Shown: positions 43,461 to 55,439, counted from the stretch's first letter. The stretch is DNA of 64,000 nt from Bos javanicus (GCF_032452875.1 NC_083878.1:53140878-53204877); one strand, 5' to 3'. Translations and numbers: made by a program. The notes: generated from the sequence alone by a model not told the origin.

Positions 43461-43590
43461 GTGAAGTGAAGTGAAGTTGCTCAGTCATGTCTGACTCTTT
43501 GAGACCCCATGGAATGTAGCCTACCAGGCTCCTCTGTTCATGGGATTTTCCAGGCAATAATACTGGAATGGATTGCCATTTCCTTCTCCA
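43461..43590 (-). mobile_element. BOV-A monomer with 11-bp TSD
   Basis: A single antisense BovA unit (gaagttgctcagtcatgtc through ttgccatttccttctcc). Perfect repeats atgaaacctat at 43450-43460 and 43591-43601 show that a monomer can be a complete insertion, not only a truncated dimer. Confidence 0.95.
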
Positions 43591-43601
43591 ATGAAACCTA
43601 T

Positions 43602-44134
43602 AGTCTAGCATAAAAGACAAACAATAGCGATAGAATATTCTGAGTTTTTTCTTAAGAGTACAAAGTATGGAGTGTGACTGAGACACTAAAGAAGATTTTT
43701 TTTGTAGATAATAGCTTCCTGTTTTTATTATGAAGAATCTTGAACATACCTAAAAATTAGAAATACTAGGATACCCCCACCTACGTGTCTTTTGCTTTAT
43801 TATTTGAAGTAAATTGCATACTAAGAATCATGTAACTTCAAACATAAATATTTTAGTGTGTACTCATATATTTGCCTTGCATTTAATGAACTTGCTAGAC
43901 TATTCTGCCTATTCAAATGACTGTAACTATATTTTAAAGTTCATATTTTCATTGGTGGTTTATTGTTTTGTTTATAAATGCACTGGTTGGGCATATCTAT
44001 CTCCTATTTGAAAACAAGTTTCAAAATTTTAACTGTACAATCAATAATAACATCTCTTCTATAAGGGAAAAATTTAGGTTGAAAATAGAGGAGGATATAT
44101 ATGCAGAGCCCTATTCAATTAATGGGATAGACAG
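43602..44134. other. Unassigned interval
   Basis: About 530 bp. A word near 43800 (gaagtaaattgcatactaag) faintly recalls an old L1 3' region, but I cannot support a call. Confidence 0.4.
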
Positions 44135-44483
44135 TCATCTTAGTCTGTTTGGGTTTTTACAGCAAAAATACTGTAGATTTAGTAACTTAAACCACAAGCA
44201 TTTATTTCACATAGTTCTGAAGCTTGGGGAGTAGAAGATCAATGTACCTGTACAACTGGTGTCTGGTGAGATGCTATTCTCTGGTTCACAGACTGCCATC
44301 TCTTGTTGTGTTCTTACATGGTGGAGAGGGCGAGGGAGCTCTCTGGTGTCTCTTTTACAAGAGGCACTAATTCCATTTATGGTTTCACCCTCATGACTTA
44401 ATTACCTCCCAGAGACCAAATACCATCACATTGGGCTTAGGTTTCAATATGTGAATTTGGGGAGACACAAACCATCTACAGCA
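44135..44483 (-). mobile_element. Old LTR-type repeat (MaLR/ERVL-like), antisense
   Basis: tcttagtctgtttgggttttt, tactgtagatttagtaactt, agcatttatttcacatagttctg, ggtgtctggtgagatgc, aggcactaattccatttatgg, accctcatgacttaattacc, cacattgggcttaggtttc, gaatttggggagacacaaac. Same word order as the pieces at 16513 and 46700. Confidence 0.55.
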
Positions 44484-44543
44484 AGAGTGATATATTAATA
44501 TATGTGTAGTATCCAGGATTCGACGTTCTTGCTGGCTTCTTTC

Positions 44544-45058
44544 TTGTTGTTGTACAGTCCTTAAGTCAGGTCCAACTCTTTGTGACCCCATGGACTACAG
44601 CATGCCAGGCTACTCTGTCCTTCACACTCTCCCAAAGCTGTTCAAGTTGATGCCCATTGAGTCAGTGATGCCATCCAACCATCTCCTCCTTTGTTATCCC
44701 CTTCTTCTGCTTTCAGTCTTTCTCAGTATCAGGATCTTTTCCAATGAGTCAGTTCTTCACATCAGATGGCACATGTATTGGAGCTTCAGCTTCTGCATCA
44801 GTCCTTCTGATTAATATTGAGGGTTGACTTCCTTAGGACTGACTGATTTGATTTCGTTACAGTCCAAGGGGCTCTCAAGAGTCTTCTCCAGCACCACAAT
44901 TTGTAAATATCAATTCTTCGGTGCTCAGTCTTCTTTATGGTCCAACTTTCACATCTGTACATGACTTCAGGAAAAGCCATACCTTTGACTATGCAGATCT
45001 TTGCCATCAAAGTGATGTCTCTGGTTTTTAATATGCTGTCTATGTTTGTCATAACTCT
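44544..45058 (-). mobile_element. BovB LINE 3' fragment (old)
   Basis: A diverged antisense BovB 3' end from tcttgttgttgtacagtcc to ttgtcataactc. Minus-strand frame 44798-45142 retains YRCESWTIKKTEHRRID and FELWCW-like KLWCWRRLLRAPW words of the RT C-terminus. Confidence 0.92.
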
Positions 45059-46287
45059 ATCAACATATATTTCTTTATTAAAGAGAGCTATCTTTTTTTT
45101 TAAAAATAGTGACAGCTCACATCTAAATTTTATATAGAACATGTTACTGCTCTTTGTCTGTTTGATGTCTGAGTAGTGCTATTGGTGCTAACCAGAGCAG
45201 AGGATGCAATGCTCAGCTCCATCAAATATTTTCAGGTCTCATTGATAGTGTTGGCCTTTTATACCCTGATGAAAATTCACCAGAGGAACAAACTTAGAAA
45301 ATAAATTTAGAATAAAGTTCCTTTTCCACTTTCTCCTCATAATGCTCCTGCTCTTTGTCATGGCATTGCTGCTAAGAGTAGAAGCTTTAAAGGGTTGTAA
45401 ATTATTACTCCAAGAAATGTGTTTTGCTACTTATATAACTTTTGATCCAAATGCATCCCTTGGCATATGTTGAAGGCATTGTTAGCCTTATACGGCAGAT
45501 AACCTAATATTTGGAAAATCCCCCATGAGCCTGTGAATGAAATTGGCATCTGTATTCTATATTTCAGTACAAGACCCAAAGGTTCTGGCTATTGAAATAG
45601 TAGTTCCAGAATTGACAACAATAAAAGAAACAGTAGAAATAAAAAAGAAACAAAACAAAAACCACATACTTTGATCCCATCTTAATAAATTCAATGTCTC
45701 CCACACTATTTGATATTTTTACAGTAATAATAATTTTATTTACAGAACATTATATTCTGCTTTTTGTTACTTGTTGTGACCTGGAAGAGAGTATTTCATC
45801 CTATAAATATTTGCAAACATAGCTACATTTTCATTGGTTTTTGCTTACTACAAGCTTCTGACATATGCAGTGGTTAAGCAATAATTATATTACCATAAAA
45901 TACTGCACTCCCTTAACACCGAGACTCTCTCATAAATTTCTCTGCTGTTGTCTATGACAATTTGCACTGACTGGTCTACTGTTACTACTTCTTTTTGTTT
46001 TAATTTCCCTGCCCAAACTCAAATCTGCCGTCCCTTTCATCAAAGTCTTCTATCACTCTAACTCACATTGGTGACTCACTTTTCTTAAGTTAATATTTAT
46101 TTTCTTTGATAATTGACTATATATCATGTATGTTTTCAGTTGCTCATTAATTTCTCACATCAATATAATTTACCTTTCTACATAGACTGCAAGCTCCATA
46201 CAAATAATATTTATGGATTTGAGTTTTTTATTGTAAACTATTATGGCTTTGAAACTAAAAATTTCATTCAAGCTAATAGGCATCAAC
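45059..46287. other. Unassigned interval, 1.2 kb
   Basis: No gene or repeat recognised; AT-rich with short A and T runs. Confidence 0.4.
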
Positions 46288-46295
46288 TGGTAGCT

Positions 46296-46520
46296 CATTG
46301 GGTCTTCCCAGGTGCCTCAGTGGTAAAGAATCAGGCCTCTAATGCAGGAGATGCAACAGATGTGAGTTCAATCCCTGGTTTGGGAAGGTCCCCTGGAGAA
46401 GGAAATAATAATTCACTACAGTATTCTTGCCTGAAAAACCCCGTGGACAGAGGAGCCTGGTAGGCTATAGTCCATGGGATCATGGAGTTGGACAAGACTG
46501 AATAACTGAGCACACACCCA
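46296..46520 (+). mobile_element. Bov-tA SINE with 8-bp TSD
   Basis: gggtcttcccaggtgcctcag head, gagttcaatccctggtttgg B-box, BovA body ending ttggacaagactgaataac. Direct repeats tggtagct at 46288-46295 and 46521-46528. Confidence 0.9.
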
Positions 46521-46783
46521 TGGTAGCTTGCTAGGAATTTGTTAGCTCTGGTCCTTTCTGTCATCCAGTGAAACAGAACCTGCAAATAACAAGATTTCAA
46601 GATATTTTGCATGAATTTTTAGTTTGATGTACTGCCCTAAAATGTATCACCCATCTGTATAGGCTAACTGAATGGCTGTTCATTTATTATTTGTGACAGA
46701 AGTTTTCTTAGATTACTATAACAAATTATCATAAACTGAATAGCTTGAAACAGCATAAGTGTATTCCCTCATAGTACAGGTGA

Positions 46784-47089
46784 AAGTGAACGTTGCTGAG
46801 TCATGTCCATCTCTTTGTGACTTCATGGACAATACAGTCCATGAAATTCTCCAGGCCAGAATACTGGAGTGGGTATCCTTTTCCTTCTCCAGTGGATCTT
46901 CCAAACCCAGGGATCAAACCCAGGTCTACCACATTGCATGTGAATTCTCTACCAGCTCAGCCAGGAGAAGCCCAAGAATACTGGAGTGGGTAGCCTATTC
47001 CTTCTCCAGCGGATCTTCCCAACCCAGGAATTGAACCGGGGTCTCCTGCATTGCAGGTAGATACTTCACCAACTGAGCTATCAGGGAAT
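46784..47089 (-). mobile_element. Tandem Bov-tA SINE with 17-bp TSD
   Basis: Antisense composite with two tRNA-like heads (gatcaaacccaggtctacc, then gaattgaaccggggtctcc). Direct repeats cctcatagtacaggtga (46767-46783) and cctcacagtacaggtga (47090-47106, one mismatch) flank the whole unit. Confidence 0.94.
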
Positions 47090-47348
47090 CCTCACAGTAC
47101 AGGTGACCAGAAGTCAAAACTCAAGTGGTCTGCAGGGTTGCTTTCTTTTGTAGTCTCTCAGAGAGAAGGCATCCCATGCTTCTCTCATAGCTTCTGGTGC
47201 TTGTCAGCAATCTTTGATATTCTTTGGTTTGTAAATGCTCATTCCAGTTTTTACCTTGCTCTTTCTCATTGTGATCTTCTCTATGTTTCTGTGTCCTGCT
47301 CTTTTTTTTTTTTTTTTTAATATATGGACATCAGTCATTGGGTTTACA

Positions 47349-47560
47349 GCACACACTTGGTGGCTCAGATGGTAAAGAGTCTGCCTGCAATGGAGGAGAC
47401 CCAGGTTCAATCCCTGGGTCGGGAAGAGCCCTTGGAGAAGGAAATGGCAACCCACTCCAGTACTCTTGCCTGGAAAATTCCATGGATGGAAGAGCCTGCT
47501 AGTCTACAGTCCATGTGTTCACAAAGAGTTGGACATGACTGAGTGACTTCACTTTCACTA
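47349..47560 (+). mobile_element. Bov-tA SINE
   Basis: acttggtggctcagatgg head, ggttcaatccctgggtcgg B-box and a complete BovA body ending gttggacatgactgagtgac. Preceded by a T-run (about 47303-47320). Confidence 0.92.
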
Positions 47561-47905
47561 AATGCAAGATTATTTTAACTCAAAGTACTGAATTAATTAC
47601 GCCTGCAAAGGCTCTATTTCCAAATATGGCCATATGCTGCTGAGGTTCCAGGTAAATGTGAATTATTAGTGACATGGAAGGAACTGTATTCAAATTACAA
47701 CAGCCATGTACAAACAAAGGTGCAATTCATTACTTTGTTTCTTTGTTATTGCAGATGAGATGATGACTACTCTTTCATCCCAGAGTCAGACATAGTGAGA
47801 CATCATTGTTAATGGAGGTAAAATAGTGATGTGGGTAAAAGTTTTCATTTTCATTGTAGCTACAACTCCCCATTTAAACAAATCCAAAGTCCTAAATGAT
47901 CTCAT

Positions 47906-47921
47906 TCTCTCTCTCTCTCTT

Positions 47922-47957
<36 letters not shown>

Positions 47958-47958
47958 A
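47906..47958. repeat. (CT)n(CA)n microsatellite
   Basis: tctctctctctctctctctt followed by a long CA run with one AA interruption. Confidence 0.95.
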
Positions 47959-48103
47959 ACCATAAAATATTGGCCTTTCTAACTCTGAAACTCAGTGAAT
48001 GGAATTGCCATAAGACTCTCGAGATTTTTTTTTCCTTCTCATTTCCCATTAAATAACTATAAAGTCCATCATTTTTTATATGCACTTTCTTATAGTCACT
48101 TTA

Positions 48104-48235
48104 CAGGAGAAGGAAGCGGTGACCCACTCCAGTATTCTGGCCTGGGAAATCCCATGGGCAGAGGAGCCTGGCCAGCCACAGTTCATGGGGTCTTAAAGAG
48201 TCAGACACTACTAAACTACTATGCAACAACAGGAT
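48104..48235 (+). mobile_element. BOV-A monomer with 8-bp TSD
   Basis: A single BovA unit (gagaaggaagcggtgaccc through gtcagacactactaaac). Direct repeats tcacttta at 48096-48103 and 48236-48243. Confidence 0.9.
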
Positions 48236-48243
48236 TCACTTTA

Positions 48244-50150
48244 AAAAAACCTAGTGCTAAACCTTGCATTCTCTGCACCTACTATATTCTATTTTTTTAA
48301 ATGTCCTTTATGGAAGTAACTGAATCAATTTATAGTGATTATTTTTCTATTTTAAAGTCCATTTTTCCTACAGATTATAGTTAAATGATTAGACTATGGT
48401 ATTTCCTGTCAACACTTTACAAATGTTTCTCCTTTATATTATGCAGTTAATATCTCTAGAGCATGATTTTTCCCTGGCAAAATGTTACTTCATGGTATAT
48501 ATTAATGCATTCATACCCAGAATGAATGTAATGGGAACTTTTCATTTAGTGGGAACAAATGAAAAGAAAAAAAAAAGAAGAAGAAAAACAAAGAAACATA
48601 TATAAGTAAGTATGCCTCCCTATAAATTATTATCTGGGAATATTTAAATGCTGCTTTCCTTCTCCATTTGATAAAACTGTCTGGTGTAAACAAGTGACAA
48701 TTATCAGTTATATTGCTGATTCTGCTAAAAATATATTAGATATTAGTAAGAGAGCTTACTAACAATTAGGGATTTATTTAATATCTGATTTATTCAACTG
48801 AAATTGGATATGACAATGTTGCTGGAACAATTTTGGTTTAAACCTTAAAACAGAGCAAAATGTTACTTTCAGACATTTTTGTATGTTTATGTTTCTTGCA
48901 ATACTTCTTTTCAGGTGATAATATTTGACCTCTGATTAGTTAGCTAAAATTAGGACAACTTGCCCACTTTGATATTGTCAAATAAATAATATTGATCTTT
49001 AGATAAGCAGGTAGGTAATTTTAGTGTTTCCTTGCTGTCAGTGTCCTTATTGTGCTATCCAACTTGTAACTCTTTCGTGCCTCCCCCACCTCAGTGAATA
49101 AATATTCTCCTCAGGTACAAAATTTAGGGGGTTGTAAAATTAAAGTGTTAGGTGGCAAAAATCCATTTTCAAGACAAACAGTACTTCAGTTATGGTTGCC
49201 AGACAAAATATAAGATCTTAAATTTGAATTCTAGAAGAACAACACATTTTTTTAAGTGTACTTCATGTTGTAGTTCATCCAAAATTCAAATACTACATAT
49301 AAAATGTATTCCAAATTTTTTTCCTTGCTGTTCATATTAAAATTCAACTTTGCCCTATGTTTTCATTTGCTAAATAAGGCAATTCTAAATTTAAAAGTGA
49401 AAATTAATACAAAAAAGAAAGAGAAAAACCATGAAGAAAATAATACAATGTAAAACATCCCCAAGATTAGTCTTACTATTTTCTTTTTCTTTTTTCTCAG
49501 GTTCAGAACAACATTGTAGTTGATTCTGTCACATGTTTGAGTCCAAGCTTGCTCTACTGACCACATGACAGGCCAATACATCTGAGAGATGAGGTACTGA
49601 AGCAAAGAATATAATTATATTCTGAAAGCTGGCTTACCAAGAAGATGGCCGACTAATATCTCAAAATAACCATCTTATCAGGTCTAAATTCAAGGTTCTT
49701 TTACAGAACAGAGGTGGGGGAAGGTGAGGAAACAAAGTAAAAAGGTCATTAATTTTGCAAATATCTCCTAGAATTGAGGCCTCATGGAGGAGAAGTGTTA
49801 ATTTCTTCCTTCCTGCCATCTACAAGTGGACAAGTTCCTGAACAAATAATATTAGGCATATATTAGTAAATGCTAAAAACAAAACAAAAAGCTTAATAAT
49901 AATAATGATTTTCAAAATGTGAAAAGCTATATTAGTTTGTATAGGAAAGAAAGACTTTTATGAGAAAATGACAATTGACAAGAGAGAAGAATGTTGAAAG
50001 ATGTAATCAAGATCTATATGGAGAACTTTCCATGTGAGTGAAAGAGCCAGGATAAAACCTAAAGGAAGCCGGAGGTTGGCCTAATTAGGGATTACTAGTC
50101 CATAAATTTCAGTATTGCATAATACTATTCTGCCTTTATTTAAAATAAGC
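48244..50150. other. Mostly unassigned interval, 1.9 kb
   Basis: No gene recognised. Within it, 49188-49320 (ggttgccagacaaaatataag, ttaaatttgaattctag ... aaaattcaaatact) resembles an old palindromic MITE-type repeat common in mammals, but I cannot name it. A purine tract lies at 48563-48600. Confidence 0.4.
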
Positions 50151-50820
50151 AATATAAGAAAATCCTAAACAGAAGTCTTAGTTGAATTGAAAAATAGAAT
50201 AGAGTTTCAACAGCGGATGAATAAGGTAGGAGAATGAATCAGGGAGCTGGAAGACAAAATAATGGAACTCATTCAGACAGATCAGCAAAATGAAAACAGA
50301 AAAAAAGAATTTAGAAAGTGAGAATATCTTTAGTGTATTATTTATAATGTATGAGGACCATTATAATGGTCTCAGGAGGAGAAGATGGAAAAAAGAGCTA
50401 GAAAAAATTATTTTGGGGAAACAGAGGCTAAAAAGTTCTCTAAGCTGAAGAAGGAAACAGACACTAACTAAGACAAATTATAATTTAAAAAGTAAAATTT
50501 AAGTATAAAGGCTCCTATAAGCAGCAATAGGAAAACAACTTGCTATGGACAACAGAAATTCCATAAGGCCATCAGCAGTTTTTCTACAGAAACTTTATAG
50601 GCCAAAGAGTGACATGGGATAAAGTGTAGGAGACAGGAAGAATAAAACAAAAGCAAGCCCTGGCAAGGGCCGCAAAAGAAATTTATAAGTATTGAAGAAC
50701 TGGATGCTATAAGGCATGAGACAATTGGAACAAGTAGAGAGGGAACAGTTAATAATCCTGAAACAAGATATGATCATGGGGTTGGAAAACCGAACCCAGA
50801 CTGTTTCTCAACTGGCATCC

Positions 50821-53174
50821 CAGTTCAGTTCACTTCGCTCACTCAGTCCTGTCCCACTCTTTGCGACCCCATGAATTGCAGCACGCCAGGCCTCCCTGTC
50901 CATCACCAACTCCCAGAGTTCACCCAGACTCATGTCCATCGAGTGGGTGATGCCATCCAGCCATCTATTCCTCTGTCGTCCCTTTCTCCTCCTGCCCCCA
51001 ATCCCTCCCAGAATCCGGGTCTTTTCCAATGAGTCAGTCCTTCGCATGAGGTGGCCAAAGTATTGGAGTTTCAGCTTTAGCATCAGTCCTTCCAATGAAC
51101 ACCCAGGGCTGATCTCCTTTAGAACGGACTGGTTGGATCTCCTTGCAGTCCAAGGGACTCTCAAGAGTCTTCTCCAACACCACAGTTCAAAAGCATCCAT
51201 TCTTCAGTGCTCAGCTTTCTTCACAGTCCAACTCTCACATCCATACATGACCACTGGAAAAACCATAGCCTTGACTAGACGGACCTTTATTGGCAAAGCA
51301 ATGTCTCTGCTTTTGAATATGCTATCTAGGTTGGTCATAACTTTCTTTTCTTTCAAGGAGTAAGCGTCTTTTAATTTCATGGCTGCAATCACCATCTGCA
51401 GTGATTTTGGAGCCCAAAACAATACAGTCTGACACTGTTTCCACTGTTACCCCATCTATCTCACATAAAGTAATGGGACCAGATGCCATGGTCTTAGTTT
51501 TCTGAATGTTGAGCTTTAAGCCAAATTTTTCACTCTCTTCTTCCACTTTCATCAAAAGGGTTTTTAGTTCCTCTTCACTTTCTTGCATAAGGGTGGTGTC
51601 ATCTGTATATCTGAGGTTATTGATATTTATCCCGAAAATATTGATTCCAGCTTGTGCTTCTTCCAGTCCAGCGTTTCTCATGATGTACTCTGCATATAAG
51701 TTGAATAAACAGGGTGACAATATACAGCCTTGACATACTCCTTTTCCTATTTGGAACCAGTCTGTTGTTCCATGTCCAGTTCTAACTGTTGCTTCCTGAC
51801 CTACATATAGGTTTCTCAAGAGACAGGTCAGGTGGTCTGGTATTCCCATCTCTTTCAGAATTTTCCACAGTTTATTGGGATCCACACAGTCAAAGGCTTT
51901 GGCATAGTCAATAAATCCGAAATAGATATTTTTCTGGAACTCTTTTGCTTTTTCAATGATCTAGCTGATGTTGGCAATTTGATCTCTGGTTCCTCTGCCT
52001 TCTCTAAAACAAGCTTGAACATCAGGAAGTTCACGGTTCACATATTGCTGAAGCCTGGCATGGAGAATTTTGAACAGTATTTTACTAGCATGTGAGATGA
52101 CTGAAATTGTGCAGTAGTTTGAGCATTCTTTGGCATTGCCTTTCTTTGGGATTGGAATGAAAACTGACTTTTTCCAGTCCTGTGGCTTCTGCTGAGTTTT
52201 CCAAATTTGCTGGCATATTGAGTGCAGCACTTTCACAGCATCATCTTTCAGGATTTGAAATAGCTCAACTGGAATTCCATCACCTCCACTAGCTTTGTTC
52301 ATAGTGATGCTTTCTAAGGCCCACTTGACGTCACATTCCAGGATGTCTGGCTCTAGGTGAGTGATCACACCATCGTGATTATCTGGGTCATGAAGATCTT
52401 TTTTGTACAGTTTTTCTGTGTGTTCTTGCCACCTCTTCTTAATATCTTCTCCTTCTATTATGTCCATACCATTTCCATCCTTTATCGAGCCCATCTTTGC
52501 ATGAAATGTTCCCTTGGTATCTCTGATTTTCTTGAAGAGATCTGCAGTCTTTCCCATTCTGTTGTTTTCCTCTATTTCTTTGCATTGAAATCTGAGGAAG
52601 GCTTTTTTTTTAAATCTTATTATTATTTTTTTATTTATAGATTTTTTTTTTTTTTTACTTTACAATATTGTATTGGTTTTGTCATACATCAACATGAATC
52701 CACCTTGGCTGTACACGTGTTCCCCATCCTGAACCCCTCTCCCACCTCCCTCCCCATACCATCCCTCTGGGTCATCCCAGTGCACCAGCCCTGAGCATCT
52801 TTTATCATGCATCAAACCTGGCTTTCTTATCTCTCCTTGCTATTCTTTGGAATTCTGCATTCAGATGCTTATATGTTTCCTTTTCTCCTTTGCTTTTTGC
52901 TTCTCTTCTTTTCACAGCTATTTGTAAGGCCTCCTCAGACAGCCATTTTGCTTTTTTCTTTTCTTTTCCATGGGGATGGTCTTGATCCCTGTCTTTTGTA
53001 CAATGTCACGAACCTCCATCCATAGTTCATCAGGCACTCTGTCTATCAGATCTAGTCCCTTAAATATATTTCTCATTTCCACTGTATAATCATAAGGGAT
53101 TTGATTTAGGTCATACCTGAATTATCTAGTGGTTTTCCCTACTTTCTTCAATTTAAATCTGAATTTGGCAATAA
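50821..53174 (-). pseudogene. BovB LINE, 3' 2.1 kb with long RT frames, inside the solo LTR
   Basis: Antisense BovB from the 3' end (cagttcagttcacttcgctc) to the endonuclease-RT linker (cttcaatttaaatctgaatt). Short direct repeat ggcatc at both borders (50815 and 53175). Frames: 51961-52557 (198 codons: linker, NKASGGDGIPVELFQILKDD, FIPIPKKGN), 51322-51885 (187 codons: WKILKEMGIPDHLTC, ILSPCLFNLYAEYIMRNAG) and 50808-51200 (C-terminus). The catalytic box reads RYTDD where other copies have RYADD, and GVRQGC has become GVCQGC. It is the best-preserved RT of the window but catalytically compromised and split by an L1 tail. Confidence 0.94.
52608..52825 (-). mobile_element. Ruminant L1 3' end inside the BovB
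   Basis: T-runs, then ctttacaatattgtattgg, tttgtcatacatcaacatg, gtacacgtgttccccatcc, cacctccctccccatacc and gtgcaccagccctgagcat: the antisense L1 3' UTR. The BovB word ggcttt appears on both sides (gaggaaggctttt, acctggctttc), so it landed in that word. 5'-truncated to about 215 bp. Confidence 0.92.
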
Positions 53175-53799
53175 GGCATCTCCGAATCATGTTTTATGTA
53201 TCTGGTGGAAAATCTATAGATAAGAATTTTAGTCTTAGTTACTGATTTGTTATTGTTTACTGCTTCTTAGTCATTCAATGGTTAATGATCCTTTTGTTCT
53301 TTGGAACTGAAGGCCACATGAGTTTTAGTTTAACTCCCTGCATATTATTTAATTCATGGCTGAAAGTATAATAAAGCTGGCTTGGATTCAGTTTTGACAC
53401 CTTCACCTTGGAGCATTGTTAGTCCACTGATCCTCACTTTTCTCTGAATTCTTGTGTTTCGTTTCTCATTCTCTTGCCTTATTGCGCTTTCGGAAGCCCT
53501 TCTTTTCGAGCTGGTCTCGACAATAAAGCACTGAAAGAAAAAAAAATGAATAAACAAACAAAGAAAAACAATAGAACAAACTTCCAGCCGCAAATTCTCT
53601 ATCGGCAAGGCTGTCATTCAGAATGAATGGAGAGACAAAGACATTAGAAAAAACTTAAGGAGTTAATTACCACTAAAACAGCCTTACAAAAAATGTTAAA
53701 GAGACTTATCTAAACTGAAAAGAAAGGCACTACATAATAACAAGAAAACATAAACAATTAAAATCTCAGTGGAATAGGTAAAAATTTAATAAAGGTAAT

Positions 53800-53965
53800 G
53801 CTGCTGCTGCTAAGTCACTTCAGTCATGCCCGACTCTGTGCAACCACAGAGACGGCAGCCCACCAGCTCCTCTGTCCCTGGGATTCTCCAGGCAAGAATA
53901 CTGGAGAGTGTTGCCATTTCCTTCTGTAATGCATGAAAGTGAAAAGTGTAAGTGAAGTGAAAGTG
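53800..53965 (-). mobile_element. BOV-A2 SINE, 5'-truncated
   Basis: gctgctgctgctaagtcac tail, one full antisense BovA unit, then the linker (gcatgaaagtgaaaagtg) and an abrupt end. It lies in the right part of the ancient L1. Confidence 0.9.
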
Positions 53966-54447
53966 ATATATAATTTTCTTATATATTAATTGATTTTTTA
54001 AAAATTGTATTACAAATTTTGTTTAAGAATTATTATTATTAAACAAATCTCTTTAAATTACTAAAAAAAAAAGTACATAAAACATCTCACCAAAAGTGCA
54101 ACATGTGGGAGGGGTAAGTAAAAGGACAAAGCCTTGAAATCTGTTCAAATTTAAGGTGCTACTAACTTAAAAATACTATTGTTTATGTAGTATATCATTG
54201 TAAGCCTCATGGACTAAGGAATTAAAAAAACTGACTAAAAATAAAATTATATGTATAACCTACTTATCTATAATTTATGTCCTATTTTTTGACTTTGTTT
54301 GGATTTTGAAAAAGATAGATTTCCTACCTTAAGACTAATGAGAAGAGACTTTATTATAAAAGCCCATAATACAATACTAGATGTAATCTCCATTAGGGTA
54401 ATAAAACAGAACTTATTATTTTTTTTAGTCCCATAATTAGCATTAGA

Positions 54448-54570
54448 AAAGAAAATGGCAACCCACTCCAATATTCTTGTCTCGAAAATTCCATGGATAG
54501 GGGAGCCTGGCAGGCTACAGTTTATGGGGTCACAAAGAGTCAGACACAACTAAGCAACTAAACAACAACA
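54448..54570 (+). mobile_element. BOV-A monomer
   Basis: gaaaatggcaacccactcc through gtcagacacaactaagcaac, with an acaacaacaac tail. No TSD found. Confidence 0.9.
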
Positions 54571-55427
54571 ACAGTAATATGCATAGAGTGTAAAACATAA
54601 ATGATCAATTATCATTTCCTTCTCTGAGTTCAATTCATTATCATCTCATATCATAAGAAGCGATAGGGGAAAAATATACCAGAGTAAGACATCTTGTCGT
54701 ATTGAACTAAGATTTGTTCTATTTCCTTTGCAAGAGTATAGACAAAATCAGAGTCATAGGATAAGAGAATGAAAAAGCATATATAACAATATTAGGTTGC
54801 CTATGTCAGATGGAAACTGAGACAAACTAATGGTAAGTGCTCTAGGATGGTGACTTTTACTTCGCATTAGCTATGCCACTCACACATATGACATTCTAGG
54901 AATAGCAAGGCCAGACCCAACAGTCTACAGCAAGAGAGTAACAGAGCCTGCAAGTAATGCATAATTCTTGAAGCCTTTGCTGTAATGTCAATCTTCCCTT
55001 TTTTGGTGGTTTGTTGTTTTAAAGACTTTTAGAATAAAAGTGACTGAGAGTGACATCATTACAGAGAAGGTGACTGAAGAAAGTGAGTGCTTTAAGAAAG
55101 CAAGTCCAGGTGCTAACCCTTTACTTGTAGGACTGTGAGAGTGAACATATCTTTAATATTTTACCCTAGGAGCCTGTCTAGCCTCACATAGTCCAGGCCC
55201 ATGGACTATGGGTGGCTCAGGACAGTTTGGGACAGTCTATTTTTCTGGCTTAATTAATGAGAGTGCTTTTCATTTTCAACATTTTTTGAATGATAAATTG
55301 TACATTCATCATAGTTATAGGAATTTTTAAAATCAATATTAAAGTAGAAAATTTGAAAACATTAGATAGTTATTTCTTACATTTTGTAAATTACTTCTGT
55401 CCAAATTGAAAAAGATTAAAAACTTCT
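54571..55427. other. Unassigned interval
   Basis: About 860 bp, no gene or repeat recognised. Confidence 0.4.
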
Positions 55428-55439
55428 ATGCTTTGAGAT

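Larger units (their letters stand above)
46700..47690 (-). mobile_element. Old LTR-type repeat (MaLR/ERVL-like), split by two SINEs
   Basis: Three collinear blocks: 46700-46766 (gattactataacaaattatc), 47107-47310 (aagtcaaaactcaagtggtc, gagagaaggcatcccatgc, agcttctggtgcttgtcagc) and 47565-47690 (ttaattacgcctgcaaaggc, tatttccaaatatggccat). The two gaps are filled by Bov-tA copies, one with a 17-bp TSD. Confidence 0.55.
50625..53522 (+). mobile_element. Second solo LTR (ERV class II-like), about 540 bp, split by BovB
   Basis: Starts TGTAGGAGACAGG at 50625 and ends TGGTCTCGACA at 53522 (TG...CA), flanked by perfect 6-bp repeats ataaag (50619-50624 and 53523-53528). AATAAA at 53370-53375 precedes a T/C-rich U5-like end, which gives plus orientation. 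The LTR itself is 50625-50820 plus 53175-53522; the rest is a BovB. Not similar by eye to the LTR at 22 kb. No internal viral sequence adjoins. Confidence 0.82.
50165..54280 (+). mobile_element. Ancient L1, ORF1 and ORF1-ORF2 spacer (outermost host of a nest)
   Basis: The left block 50165-50624 follows L1 ORF1 order (gagtttcaacagcggatgaa, gggagctggaagacaaaata, ggaggagaagatgg, ataaggccatcagcag, ggccaaagagtgacatggg). The right block 53529-54280 continues it (cactgaaagaaaaaaaaatg, ctgtcattcagaatgaatgg, aaacagccttacaaaaaatg, agcctcatggactaagg). Removing the material between the two ataaag words rejoins the L1 consensus exactly (gggataaag + cactgaaag). Confidence 0.75.

Noticed and set aside
43700..43900. 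An old L1 3' fragment
   Set aside because: A single weak word match near 43800 is not enough.
46180..46260. MIR/L2-like word gactgcaagctccat
   Set aside because: Only one short word matches; the rest of the expected order is absent.
49188..49320. A named DNA transposon at this site
   Set aside because: It resembles a common old palindromic repeat, but I could not assign a family or define ends, so it is only mentioned within the interval entry.
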